The notes: generated from the letters alone by a model not told the origin. 64,000 bases of DNA from Rhizobium sp. BK316 (GCF_014193695.1 NZ_JACHZR010000007.1:62001-126000), one strand, 5' to 3'; numbered from the stretch's first letter, positions 8,866 through 17,898 are shown. A program made the numbers and translations.

Positions 8866-8998
8866 TGCAAAATGCGGTAGTATCCGATTAGGCTTCTTGA
8901 GCTTTGTTGGGAGAATTCTTCGCGCAAGCGGTTACCTATGCCTACCTCTGGTATAGGCAGAGGAAGATTCCCATCGTTCAGACCTGCGGTGGATCGAT

Positions 8999-9142
8999 AT
9001 GCTCGTCAAAGATGTAATGACGACAACGGTTGTCACAGTATCACCTGACAACAACGTTCGGCGGAAGGTGTCCGTGGTGTCCGCGGCGTGGTGGAGCATT
9101 TCCCGGAATCTCCTCCTCAATAATACCCCAGCATCGACATGA
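8999..9142 (+). pseudogene. Truncated CBS-domain protein start (gene remnant)
   Basis: An ATG with GGTGGA eight bases upstream opens 47 codons. The first 21 residues, MLVKDVMTTTVVTVSPDNNV, read like the conserved N-terminus of rhizobial CBS-pair proteins. After Val-Arg the similarity stops abruptly and the frame ends at TGA 9140. In another frame the following bases read AEGVRGVRGVVEHFPE and then a stop, which recalls the tail of a BON domain often found after CBS pairs. I infer an internal deletion that left both ends of a CBS or CBS-BON gene. The BON part is a weak resemblance. Confidence 0.5.
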
Positions 9143-9209
9143 GACTGCATCGGCCTTCGTGAAACAGGCCAACGAGATTCAGCAATGTTATTTTGATTGG
9201 GAGACTCAG

Positions 9210-11672
9210 ATGGCTTCACCTGAAACGGCAGTCATGAACAAACCAGCCTCAATCGCGTCGTCTGGAAAGACCCCGCTTTCCACTGAGGAACTCCGCCTGA
9301 TGGAGGCCTATTGGCGGGCATCGAACTATCTGTCTGTTGGGCAGATCTATCTGCTCGACAATCCTTTGCTCAAAAAGCCTCTCGCACGCGAACACATCAA
9401 ACCGCGGTTGCTCGGCCATTGGGGAACCTCGCCAGGCCTGAACATGCTATATGTGCACCTTAACAGGGTGATCAAGCGAGACGACCTCAACATGATCTAT
9501 GTGATCGGCCCTGGCCATGGCGGACCGTCGCTCGTTGCACATGCCTATCTGGAGGGGACGTACACCGAATTCTACCCGAATATTGGTCAGGACGAGGAAG
9601 GCATGAAGCGGCTGTTCAAGCAGTTCAGCTTTCCTGGTGGCATCCCGAGCCACGTTGCTCCCGAAACACCAGGGAGCATACATGAAGGTGGCGAACTCGG
9701 TTATGCGCTCAGCCACGCCTATGGAGCAGCCTTCGACAATCCCGATCTGATCGTCGCCTGTGTTGTCGGTGACGGGGAGGCTGAAACCGGACCGCTTGCG
9801 ACGGGATGGCATGGCAACAAATTCCTCAATCCAGCCCGTGACGGATGCGTTCTGCCGATCCTGCACCTCAATGGCTACAAGATCGCCAATCCCTGCTTCC
9901 TTGCCCGTATTCCCAAGGAGGAATTGCTGAAGTTCTTTGAGGGCATGGGATATGCGCCCCTCTTCGTGGAGGGCCATGAGCCAGACAAGGTGCAGCAACA
10001 GCTTGCCGCGGCCATGGACACCGCCGTCGCCAGGATCAAGGCGATCTGGTCGGAAGCGCGGGACAAGGGAAATGTCAGCCGGCCGGCGTGGCCGATGATC
10101 ATCTTCCGCACGCCGAAGGGCTGGACCTGCCCGGAGGAAATCGACGGCAAGAAATGCGAAGACTATTGGCGCTCGCATCAGGTTCCGATGGGCGACATGG
10201 ACAAAGCGGAACATATCAAGGTGCTTCGTCACTGGATGAAGACCTACAGGCCCGAAGAACTTTTCGACGACGATGGCAGACTGCGTGCTGAACTGGCCGC
10301 GCTGGCACCGACCGGACATCGCCGGATGAGCGACAATCCGCACGCAAACGGTGGTCTGTTGTTACGAGATTTGAAGATGCCGGATTTCCGCGATTACGCC
10401 GTCTCGGTTCCCAAGCCCGGATCGGTGACCGCAGAATCCGCTCGCGTCATGGGCAAGTTCCTGCGCGATGTGATGAAACTGAATCTTGGCAGCAAGAACT
10501 TTCGGCTGTTTAGCCCCGATGAGAACAATTCCAACCGTTGGCAGGACGTGCTGGAAGTGACGGATCGCTGCTATATGGCCGAGATCTACCCCGAGGACGA
10601 TCATCTGTCGCCCGACGGCCGCGTCATGGAGGTCCTGAGCGAGCATCAATGCCAGGGCTGGCTTGAAGGCTATCTGCTGACTGGCCGTCACGGCTTTTTC
10701 TCCTGCTACGAGGCGTTTATTCACATCATCGACTCGATGTTCAATCAGCACGCCAAATGGCTGAAGGTGTGCAACCACATCCCTTGGCGGCGGCCAATCG
10801 CCTCGCTCAACTACTTCCTGAGTTCGCATGTGTGGAGACAGGATCACAACGGCTTTTCTCATCAGGATCCGGGCTTCATCGACCATGTGATCAACAAGAA
10901 GGCAGAGATCATCCGGGTCTATCTTCCGCCGGATGCCAATACGCTCCTGTCCGTTACCGATCATTGTCTGCGCAGCCGCAACTATGTGAACGTGGTGGTG
11001 GCGGGCAAGCAACCCGCCCCGCAATGGCTCACGATGGATGAGGCCATCAAGCACTGCGCCGAAGGTCTCGGTATTTGGGAATGGGCCAGCAATGACCGGG
11101 ACTCGGAACCCGACGTGGTCATGGCCTGCTGCGGCGATGTGCCGACCTTGGAGACGCTCGCAGCCGTACAGCTGATCCGTGAGCACCTTCCCCAAGTGAA
11201 GGTGCGGGTCATCAATGTCGTCAATCTGATGAAGCTGCAGCCCTCGAGCGAACATCCTCACGGACTTTCGGATCCTGACTTCGACGCGTTCTTCACAAAG
11301 GACAAGCCGATCATCTTCGCATTCCACGGATACCCCTGGTTGATCCACCGGCTGACTTATCGACGAACCAACCATAAAAACCTGCACGTCCGAGGATATA
11401 AGGAAGAGGGAACAACCACGACGCCGTTCGACATGGTCGTTCTGAACCAGCTCGATCGCTTTCATCTCGTCGAAGACGTCATCGATCGGCTACCGCAACT
11501 TGGCGCGCGCGCGGCCTATTTCAAGCAGGCAATCCGCGGGAAGCTGATCGAGCACCGGCAATATATCGAGGCGCATGGTGATGATATGCCTGAGATCAGC
11601 GGCTGGGCATGGGGCGTCAAGAGCGCGGGGAAAATGAAGGCGGCGACCTCCACAGAGGGAGACAATGCCTAA
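9210..11672 (+). CDS. xfp: Xylulose-5-phosphate/fructose-6-phosphate phosphoketolase
   Basis: An 820-residue thiamine-diphosphate enzyme that cleaves xylulose 5-phosphate (and fructose 6-phosphate) with phosphate to acetyl phosphate and glyceraldehyde 3-phosphate (or erythrose 4-phosphate). The frame is open further upstream, but the start at 9210 (MASPETAVMNKP) has GGGAG seven bases before it and gives family length. Landmarks are IGPGHGGPSLVAHAYLEGTY, the TPP motif VGDGEAETGPLATGWHGNKF, HLNGYKIANPC, FRTPKGWTCP, EDDHLSPDGRVMEVLSEH, and PWRRPIASLNYFLSSHVWRQDHNG-F. No acetate kinase or phosphotransacetylase lies in the window, so acetyl phosphate must be handled by genes elsewhere. A glucoamylase-family gene follows after ~100 bases on the same strand. 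Confidence 0.96.
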   Translation: MASPETAVMNKPASIASSGKTPLSTEELRLMEAYWRASNYLSVGQIYLLDNPLLKKPLAREHIKPRLLGHWGTSPGLNMLYVHLNRVIKRDDLNMIYVIGPGHGGPSLVAHAYLEGTYTEFYPNIGQDEEGMKRLFKQFSFPGGIPSHVAPETPGSIHEGGELGYALSHAYGAAFDNPDLIVACVVGDGEAETGPLATGWHGNKFLNPARDGCVLPILHLNGYKIANPCFLARIPKEELLKFFEGMGYAPLFVEGHEPDKVQQQLAAAMDTAVARIKAIWSEARDKGNVSRPAWPMIIFRTPKGWTCPEEIDGKKCEDYWRSHQVPMGDMDKAEHIKVLRHWMKTYRPEELFDDDGRLRAELAALAPTGHRRMSDNPHANGGLLLRDLKMPDFRDYAVSVPKPGSVTAESARVMGKFLRDVMKLNLGSKNFRLFSPDENNSNRWQDVLEVTDRCYMAEIYPEDDHLSPDGRVMEVLSEHQCQGWLEGYLLTGRHGFFSCYEAFIHIIDSMFNQHAKWLKVCNHIPWRRPIASLNYFLSSHVWRQDHNGFSHQDPGFIDHVINKKAEIIRVYLPPDANTLLSVTDHCLRSRNYVNVVVAGKQPAPQWLTMDEAIKHCAEGLGIWEWASNDRDSEPDVVMACCGDVPTLETLAAVQLIREHLPQVKVRVINVVNLMKLQPSSEHPHGLSDPDFDAFFTKDKPIIFAFHGYPWLIHRLTYRRTNHKNLHVRGYKEEGTTTTPFDMVVLNQLDRFHLVEDVIDRLPQLGARAAYFKQAIRGKLIEHRQYIEAHGDDMPEISGWAWGVKSAGKMKAATSTEGDNA

Positions 11673-11770
11673 TAGACGCGTTGCGCGTAAACGATCATGC
11701 CGGCAGGCGTCCGGCCAAGGCCGCCTCCGGTTGTCCGACGAAACCATCTGATCTCCTCGGCTACCCTATC

Positions 11771-13090
11771 ATGTCGGAATTACTGTCAACCGATCCCGAA
11801 TTGAACCGAATGCCGACGGATGAGGACCTCGGTCGCCTTCAGTTCACGACCTTGCTCTATTATCTGCAATGCACGAATCCGGACAATGGATTGGTTCGCG
11901 ACAAGACACAGGCGGGCGCACCGGCGAGCATCGCCGCCATCGGCATGGCTCTTGCGACCATTCCTGTCATAGTGGAGCGCGGAGTCGTCATTCGCGAGTT
12001 TGCCGCCAAGATCGCCCGACGCCGCTTGGAATTCCTGATGTCCTGCCACCAGGGGCCGGAACCTGATGCGTCCGGCTACAAGGGTTTCTTCTACCATTTC
12101 CTCGACATTGAGACGGGGCGACGGGTCTGGCAATGCGAATTGTCAACGATCGACTCGGCTTTCCTGTTCGCCGGCGCTCTGACCGTCGCAGCCTATTTCG
12201 ATGCAGACACCGAGGACGAGGCGAAGGTTCGCGCACTTGCCAAATCGCTGTATGAGCGAGTGGACTGGAATTGGGCTCGCGACCACGGGGCTACGCTCAC
12301 CCATGGTTGGCGACCGGAAAGCGGATTCATTCCATATCGGTGGCGCGGCTATGACGAAGGCCTGCTTCTTTACATTCTCGGACTAGGCTCACCGAGCCAC
12401 CCTCTGCCGCCTGAAAGCTTCACGGCCTATACGGAGAGCTACGAATGGCGGAATATCTTCGGACGTGAATTGCTCTATTCCGGTCCGCTCTTCACGCACC
12501 AGCTTTCACATATGTGGATCGATTTTCGTGAAATTCGCGATAAATTCATGCGCGGGCACGACAGCGACTATTTCCAGAACAGCCGGCACGCCACGTTCGT
12601 TCAGCAGGGATACGCCATTCGCAACCCGCTGAACTTTAAAGGCTACGGCGAACATTGCTGGGGTTTCACGGCAAGCGATGGGCCTGGCTGGATCAAGCGA
12701 AACATAGACGGCGTCGATAGGGAATTCTTCGACTACGTCGCCCGGGGCGCTCCCTATGGGCCGGATGATGGAACGGTATCCCCCTGGGTTGTGGTTGCCT
12801 CGCTGCCATTTGCGCCGGAAATCGTCATCCCGACCGTGCGAAACTTTGCCCGCATGAAACTGGGCATGACGCGACTTTACGGGTTTAGGCCGTCGTTCAA
12901 CCAGACATATACGACTGGCGACAACAACGACGGATGGTGGGTCAGCCCCTACCATTTCGGGATCGACCAAGGTCCCGTCGTCCTGATGATCGAAAACTAC
13001 CGAACCGGCTTGCTGTGGAACATCATGCGTCGATGCGAGCCGGTGGTGGTCGGACTAAGACGAGCAGGGTTTTCAGGCGGCTGGTTATGA
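11771..13090 (+). CDS. Glucoamylase-family protein (GH144/NdvB C-terminal-like)
   Basis: A 439-residue alpha/alpha-barrel type protein of the family often called glucoamylase-like (PF10091). Relatives act on beta-1,2-glucan: GH144 enzymes, and the C-terminal part of cyclic beta-1,2-glucan synthase NdvB. Characteristic stretches are KGFFYHFLDIETGRR, ELSTIDSAFLFAGAL, RVDWNWARDHG, SGFIPYRWRGYDEGLLLYILGL, QLSHMWIDFREIRD, ARGAPYGPDDGTVSPW and the C-terminal RRAGFSGGWL. The frame is open further upstream (to 11609), but the ATG at 11771 (MSELLSTDPELN) fits the paralogue at 26979. No signal peptide is visible, so it appears cytoplasmic, unusual for a glycan hydrolase. It follows the phosphoketolase and may share its transcript. 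Confidence 0.85.
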   Translation: MSELLSTDPELNRMPTDEDLGRLQFTTLLYYLQCTNPDNGLVRDKTQAGAPASIAAIGMALATIPVIVERGVVIREFAAKIARRRLEFLMSCHQGPEPDASGYKGFFYHFLDIETGRRVWQCELSTIDSAFLFAGALTVAAYFDADTEDEAKVRALAKSLYERVDWNWARDHGATLTHGWRPESGFIPYRWRGYDEGLLLYILGLGSPSHPLPPESFTAYTESYEWRNIFGRELLYSGPLFTHQLSHMWIDFREIRDKFMRGHDSDYFQNSRHATFVQQGYAIRNPLNFKGYGEHCWGFTASDGPGWIKRNIDGVDREFFDYVARGAPYGPDDGTVSPWVVVASLPFAPEIVIPTVRNFARMKLGMTRLYGFRPSFNQTYTTGDNNDGWWVSPYHFGIDQGPVVLMIENYRTGLLWNIMRRCEPVVVGLRRAGFSGGWL

Positions 13091-13188
13091 TGGTCGTGCC
13101 GAATCCGCCCCAACTTCCTGACACACAACCGGCTAGCGCACAGCACTGCAGACGACCTGAGGTTTCAAAGAACCAAGCTGCGTGACAG

Positions 13189-14877
13189 TCAGGCTTTCTG
13201 TTTTTGATCGATCCACCTCCAGGAACCGTCCGAAACATATTCCAGAACGGCATCATAGGATGAGCGCGGGGCACCCGGCTCGGCGAAGTTGACGCACGCG
13301 ATCCTTCTTTCGGCCAGGAGCCCGAGGATAGCGGTCAGAAGTTCGTGACCGAAGATGGCATCGGCTTTTTCCAGAATAATGTATGACGGAGTGGCTATGA
13401 TCGCGCTTGCAAGTGCGACGAGCTGTTGTTCACGCGGCGACAGCAACGTGGACCAGTCTTGCTCGCTGTCCAGATCGCTGGGTGTCAAACCGCGTGCAAG
13501 GCCGAGATTCCTCAGCAAAGCGAGGATTTGGTCATCCGTTTCCTCTATCGAGCGCTCCGCCGGCGCCAGGATCTGGCGCAGGGTTCCCGGACCCGAATAG
13601 GCCCGCTGACCGAGAAACCGCACATGTTGACGGGGTGGGATGACGATGCGCCCGGTCCCTGACGGATTAAGTTCTGCCGTGGCCCGGAATAAAGCGGTGG
13701 CCGCGGCCTCACTTTCTCCAGCAACGATCACTCGCGTATCTGTCGGGATGAGAACCGACAAATCCTTTACCAATGCCTCTCCTGTCGGCGACCTCAGCGT
13801 CAGATGTTCATAGCTAAGGCTCCCCTCAGCCTCGACGAGTTCGAGACTGATGTCTGCTGGGCTGCTGGGCTCCTCGATCGCTTCCAAAAGGGAACTGAGA
13901 CGCGCCACGACGGTCGCGAAATTCGAGATCGAGTTGAATTGTGCGACGATGAATGAGAACGCACCGACAAGCATGGCAAAGGCCGCCGCCGACTGCGTGA
14001 TGACACCAAATTCCATGTCACCGCGCATGAACGCGGGTGCGATGATAACGACAGGAATGATCTGTATCATCCAATTGTAGCCGGTGGTGAAGAAACCAAC
14101 ATTGCGATTGATGCCAATTATCCGCCTGAAGTTTGCAGCGACGCTATCAAACTGCTTGAGGAGCCGATCTATGTGGCGTAGCTCGGAGCCCCCGATCATG
14201 ATCGATTCCGTATTTTCGCGAACACGGATCAGCTCGGACCGGAAGGCCGCTTCGCGATCGAGCTGGTTATAGTTCAGGTCGATCAAAGGTCGTCCCAACA
14301 TGATCGTCATAAACGACCCGAAGGCCGCGTAGATAACCGCCGTAAAGAAGAGAAGCGGACTGATCAGCCACAACACGCTCGAAAAGGTGAAGACCGTCAA
14401 TACGCTGCTGAGCAGCATAAGCAGAAAGGAGAGCGTCGTCGTCGTGAACGCTTTGACATCCTCAGCGATCCGCTGATCAGGATAGGAAACTTTACCCTGA
14501 ATGCCGAGCCGGTGGAACGTACCGTCGGTCATATAAACGCTGATTGCACGACGGGTGAGGTGTTCTCGCCAAAGCAAAGCCAGTCGTTCTTCGGCGAAGC
14601 GGGCAATCACCGATACGACCGTCGAAGCAGCAAAAGCGCCAGCGTAGAGGATCGCCTGGCGAACAAATTCGGCAGTCTGCCTTTCAGCGATCGCAGTCAT
14701 GAAATGCCGGCCGACGAAACTGTTGACGACATTCAGAGCACTGATACCGGCAAAAAGAGCGATCAGCGATGCGAGAAGGAACCCGGCTCGTCCACCGACA
14801 TCGGATGTCATGAACAATTTGATCGCGTGGATGAACCGCGTCGCCGTCAACTTGAGCAGAATTTGCTGCTGGCCCAT
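13189..14877 (-). CDS. SbmA/BacA-like ABC half-transporter with degenerate nucleotide-binding domain
   Basis: A 562-residue membrane-plus-ATPase protein of the YddA/ABCD-like family. The start at 14877 (MGQQQILLKL) has TGGAGG nine bases ahead. About six helices lie in residues 20-310, with the SbmA/BacA-like order NVVNSFVGRHFMTAIAERQ, WREHLTRR, NPDQR-like YPDQRIAEDV and LNYNQLDREAAFR. The ATPase part from ~residue 370 is eroded. At the Walker A position the residues are GESEAAAT, so the catalytic lysine and two glycines are gone. The signature is LLSPREQQL, and the Walker B region reads IILEKADAIF instead of ILDE. ATP hydrolysis by the canonical site is therefore unlikely. It converges with the glucoamylase-family gene. 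Confidence 0.8.
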   Translation of the reverse strand: MGQQQILLKLTATRFIHAIKLFMTSDVGGRAGFLLASLIALFAGISALNVVNSFVGRHFMTAIAERQTAEFVRQAILYAGAFAASTVVSVIARFAEERLALLWREHLTRRAISVYMTDGTFHRLGIQGKVSYPDQRIAEDVKAFTTTTLSFLLMLLSSVLTVFTFSSVLWLISPLLFFTAVIYAAFGSFMTIMLGRPLIDLNYNQLDREAAFRSELIRVRENTESIMIGGSELRHIDRLLKQFDSVAANFRRIIGINRNVGFFTTGYNWMIQIIPVVIIAPAFMRGDMEFGVITQSAAAFAMLVGAFSFIVAQFNSISNFATVVARLSSLLEAIEEPSSPADISLELVEAEGSLSYEHLTLRSPTGEALVKDLSVLIPTDTRVIVAGESEAAATALFRATAELNPSGTGRIVIPPRQHVRFLGQRAYSGPGTLRQILAPAERSIEETDDQILALLRNLGLARGLTPSDLDSEQDWSTLLSPREQQLVALASAIIATPSYIILEKADAIFGHELLTAILGLLAERRIACVNFAEPGAPRSSYDAVLEYVSDGSWRWIDQKQKA

Positions 14878-15282
14878 AGTTGCCTCCAACTTATGCTTGG
14901 ACGAACTATAGCGCGAAAAACGTGCGACAGAGAACGGCGCGCGAGCGGATGAGCCAGCCTTCTCCATGGCGGGCTCCCAACCGGGATATGACTCCTAAAC
15001 GATCGATCCTGCGCAACGCAAGACGCGTTGCATCTATCTGCTATTTTCGCGGATCGAGCAGGCCGAAAGCGGCGCAAACAGCGCTCCGGCACAACCTAGT
15101 GCGAATTGGCGAGCGCTAATAAATTTCTTGCGTATGATATCCATAGATTCACCCTCTTTTGATTCTTGAAACCGCCCTTTTGGTCCGCCTTGATCAATTT
15201 TTGTAATTTATATTGATTGATTGGTTCATTTTGTGAACTTATTGTCGAGGCGAAATCACAAGCAGTAGGATCAGGAATTTTA
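14878..15282. other. Divergent intergenic region between ABC protein and ROK regulator
   Basis: About 400 bases with no supported gene. It should hold the promoters of both flanking genes. The right third is AT-rich and contains the dyad listed at 15224-15238. Small frames here (for example 15096-15395 minus) have no family features. Confidence 0.6.
15224..15238 (+). promoter_or_regulatory. Dyad GTTCA-N5-TGAAC before the ROK gene
   Basis: A perfect 5-base dyad (GTTCATTTTGTGAAC) 45 bases before the ROK start, overlapping a TTGGTTCA half-site at 15221-15228. The same half-site forms the perfect palindrome at 18045-18067, suggesting one regulator acts at both places (inference). Confidence 0.4.
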
Positions 15283-16416
15283 ATGTTCAACTCATCGCAG
15301 CGCGAGCTTCTGCGGGTCATAAGCGAGTCCGGTCCCCTCAGCCGGACCGATCTCGCATCTGCGATCGGGCTGAGCAAAGCGGCGATGAGCGGCATTGCCC
15401 GCGAGTTGATCGATCGCGGCGTTCTACATGAAACGGAAACGGTCTACGGCCAGGGCCGCCCCTCCGTCCTGCTCGACCTGAAGCCGGAATGCGCCTTCTT
15501 CATCGGCATATCGCTTCTGGAAGATCCTGCGCCGATGATCCTCAGCGATCTTAACGGCAATATCATCGCCCGCCAGCAGTTGCCCTATTCCCGCGATCCC
15601 AAGGTCATCGCCAATGCCATCACCTCCAGCCTGCCGGAAATCCTGAAGGGCCAAACGCAGGCAAGCTCGAAGCTAGCCGGCATCGGCGTGGCGCTGTCGG
15701 GCTTCGTCGATGAAAAGCAGGCGACCTGCGTACAATCCACCCTTCTTGGCTGGCAGGATGTGCCGCTCGCCGAAATCATCCGCCAGGCAAGTGGCGTCGA
15801 TACTTTCATCGAAAACGACGCCAAGGCCGTGGCCGTCAGCGAGAAGCTCTTCGGCATTGCCCGCGACACGCCGAATTTCTCGGTCGTGTCACTGGGAGAC
15901 GGTATCGGCTGCGCCCATTTCATCGACGGCAGACTCTATCGCGGCAATCATGGCGGTGCCGGCGAAATCGCCCATGCGACGATCGACCCCGGCGGCGCGC
16001 CCTGCCGCTGCGGCAAGCGCGGCTGTCTCGATACGATCGCCTCCATGAAAGCGATCAAGGAGATGACGCGGGCCGCCGGGCTAAAATGCACCTCGCTGTC
16101 GGAACTGGAAGAAGAAGCCTCGCACGGCACCGCCGAAGCGATCGCCATCATCCACAAGGCGGGCGCCGCGCTCGGGCTGGCGATCTCGCATCTGATCCAG
16201 ATGAACGATCCCGGCATGATCCTCATCACCCACATCGAGGGCTCCTTCGACGGCCTGTTCGGCACGGTCGTGCAACAGGCGATCGAAGCCAATGTTCTTC
16301 CCCGTTACGCAGGCACAACGCCGATCCGCACCCGCCGCGTCGACAGCGACGTCTGGGCACGGGGCGCTGCCAGCATCGCTGCCCATAATTTTCTGATTGG
16401 TCCCAAGATAAGCTGA
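15283..16416 (+). CDS. ROK-family transcriptional regulator
   Basis: A 377-residue protein. The start at 15283 (MFNSSQRELLRVIS) is favoured by AGGA upstream; the open frame goes back to 15217. Residues 5-60 form a winged helix (GPLSRTDLASAIGLSKAAMSGIARELIDRG). The rest is the ROK sugar-kinase-like fold with ENDAKAVAVSEKLFG, SLGDGIGCAHFIDG, GGAGEIAHATIDPGGAPCRCGKRGCLD, which includes the zinc site CxCxxxxC and the histidine before it. ROK regulators usually bind a sugar or amino-sugar ligand. Here the neighbours handle peptides, so the ligand could be a cell-wall muropeptide or amino sugar (inference). It ends 8 bases before the M81 gene. Confidence 0.93.
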   Translation: MFNSSQRELLRVISESGPLSRTDLASAIGLSKAAMSGIARELIDRGVLHETETVYGQGRPSVLLDLKPECAFFIGISLLEDPAPMILSDLNGNIIARQQLPYSRDPKVIANAITSSLPEILKGQTQASSKLAGIGVALSGFVDEKQATCVQSTLLGWQDVPLAEIIRQASGVDTFIENDAKAVAVSEKLFGIARDTPNFSVVSLGDGIGCAHFIDGRLYRGNHGGAGEIAHATIDPGGAPCRCGKRGCLDTIASMKAIKEMTRAAGLKCTSLSELEEEASHGTAEAIAIIHKAGAALGLAISHLIQMNDPGMILITHIEGSFDGLFGTVVQQAIEANVLPRYAGTTPIRTRRVDSDVWARGAASIAAHNFLIGPKIS

Positions 16417-16424
16417 GGTTTCCC

Positions 16425-17867
16425 ATGCGCATCGCCGTCGGTGGCATTCACATCGAATGCAGCACGTACAATCCCGTCCTGAACGAGGAGAAGGACTTCC
16501 GGGTGGTGCGCGGCGAGGGACTGCTGACCGCTCCATATTTTGCGTTTTTGAAGGATTACGACGCCGAATTCCTGCCGACGATCCATGCCCGCGCCATTGC
16601 CGGCGGCCCTGTCGCGCGCCACACCTACGAGGCCTTCAAGGCCGAATTCCTGGAACGCTTAAAGCCGCTTCTGCCACTCGACGGCCTCTATCTCGCCATG
16701 CACGGCGCCATGTATGTCGAAGGCATGGAGGATGCGGAAGGCGACTGGATCAGCGCTGCCCGCGCGCTCGTCGGCGACGATTGTACAGTTTCGGCAAGTT
16801 ACGACCTGCACGGCAACGTCACCCAGCGCATCCTCGATGCGATCGACATGTACTCTACCTACCGCACCGCGCCGCATATCGATGTCGAGGAGACGATGCG
16901 CCGTTCGGTTTCGATGCTGGTGAAGAGCCTGAAGAGCGGTGTGAAACCCACCCTGCTTTGGGCACCGATCCCGGTCGTCCTGCCGGGCGAACGCACGAGC
17001 ACCGTGGATGAACCGGCAAAGAGCCTCTATGCCGAACTGCCCGGCATCGATGCACTCGATGGCGTCTGGGATGCCTCGCTGATGGTCGGTTATGTCTGGG
17101 CCGACGAGCCCCGCGCCACCGCCGCCGCCATCATGACCGGCACGGACTGTGCCGTTCTGGAGCGTGAGGCAAAGCGTATAGCAAAGGCCTATTGGGACGT
17201 ACGCGAGGAATTCGTCTTCGGCTGCGAGACCGGCTCGATCGAGGCATGCGTCACCAAGGCGATCGCTAGCCCGACCGGCCCCGTCGTGCTTGCCGAATCC
17301 GGCGACAACCCGACCGGCGGCGGTGTGGGCGATCGTGCCGACGTCCTTGCCGAACTGATCGCTAAGGGCGCCACCGGCGTTGTCTTCGCCGGCATTGCCG
17401 ACAAGGCGGCAACGGAAGCCTGCTATGCGGCCAACGTCGGCGCTACGCTGGACCTGACCGTCGGCGCCTCGCTCGATACCAAGGGCAGCAAGCCGGTGAC
17501 GGGACGCTTCACGGTGAAGTTCCTGCACGAAACCGGCGACGCAGCCGATCGGCAGGCCGTCGTTTCCATCGGCGGCATCGATCTGGTGCTCTCCGCCAAG
17601 CGCCGCCCCTATCACAACATCGTCGATTTTACCCGCCTCGGTCTTGATCCGCGCACGGCAAAGATCGTCGTCGTCAAGTCGGGTTATCTCTCGCCGGAAC
17701 TCGCACCGATCGCCAATCCCAACCTCATGGCGCTCTCGGTCGGTGTCGTCGACCAGTTCGTCGAGCGCCTGCCGCGCCTGCGCAAGCAGCACCCGACCTA
17801 TCCTTTCGACAAGGATTTCGGCTTCGAGCCGCAAGCTTTCCTATCGGCACGCTCCGCGAACCGCTGA
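16425..17867 (+). CDS. M81-family metallopeptidase (MlrC-like)
   Basis: A 480-residue protein of the microcystinase-C/M81 family. Motifs are the N-terminal RIAVGGIHIECSTYNP, LYLAMHGAMYVEGMEDAEGDW, SASYDLHGNVTQRI and MYSTYRTAPHIDVEETM, containing the likely zinc-binding His/Asp residues, and later ESGDNPTGGGVGDRADVL and VVVKSGYLSPELAPIA. MlrC hydrolyses linear microcystin and its ADDA-containing fragment; most family members have unknown natural substrates. It is probably cotranscribed with the ROK gene (8-base gap). Together with the transporter operon downstream this suggests cleavage of an unusual peptide or amide. Confidence 0.92.
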   Translation: MRIAVGGIHIECSTYNPVLNEEKDFRVVRGEGLLTAPYFAFLKDYDAEFLPTIHARAIAGGPVARHTYEAFKAEFLERLKPLLPLDGLYLAMHGAMYVEGMEDAEGDWISAARALVGDDCTVSASYDLHGNVTQRILDAIDMYSTYRTAPHIDVEETMRRSVSMLVKSLKSGVKPTLLWAPIPVVLPGERTSTVDEPAKSLYAELPGIDALDGVWDASLMVGYVWADEPRATAAAIMTGTDCAVLEREAKRIAKAYWDVREEFVFGCETGSIEACVTKAIASPTGPVVLAESGDNPTGGGVGDRADVLAELIAKGATGVVFAGIADKAATEACYAANVGATLDLTVGASLDTKGSKPVTGRFTVKFLHETGDAADRQAVVSIGGIDLVLSAKRRPYHNIVDFTRLGLDPRTAKIVVVKSGYLSPELAPIANPNLMALSVGVVDQFVERLPRLRKQHPTYPFDKDFGFEPQAFLSARSANR

Positions 17868-17881
17868 GGTTTGATAGGCGA

Positions 17882-17898
17882 ACCAATTGATTTTTGGT
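17882..17898 (+). promoter_or_regulatory. Dyad ACCAA-N7-TTGGT after the M81 gene
   Basis: ACCAATTGATTTTTGGT begins 14 bases past the M81 stop. It repeats the ACCAA/TTGGT core seen in the palindrome 18045-18067, so it could be a secondary operator of the GntR gene. Confidence 0.3.

Larger units (their letters stand above)
8651..9209. other. Intergenic stretch behind tRNA-Gly with Fnr/FixK-like box and gene debris
   Basis: No intact gene is convincing here. It contains the FixK/Fnr-like box at 8852-8865 and a short CBS-like reading frame at 8999-9142. An imperfect hairpin (CCTATGCCTACC/GGTATAGGCAGAGG) is at about 8936-8962. An 86-codon plus frame at 8696-8956 shows no family features and no good ribosome site. 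Confidence 0.5.

Noticed and set aside
8696..8956. 86-codon frame behind tRNA-Gly
   Set aside because: No family similarity, no good ribosome site, odd residue mix (Cys- and Arg-rich).
8576..15282. Search for a direct repeat of the tRNA-Gly 3' end as attachment site
   Set aside because: No second copy of the T-arm/acceptor end was seen by eye in the window, so no att site is called.
14880..15395. Small frames between the ABC protein and the ROK gene
   Set aside because: They overlap regulatory sequence or the ROK start and have no supporting features.
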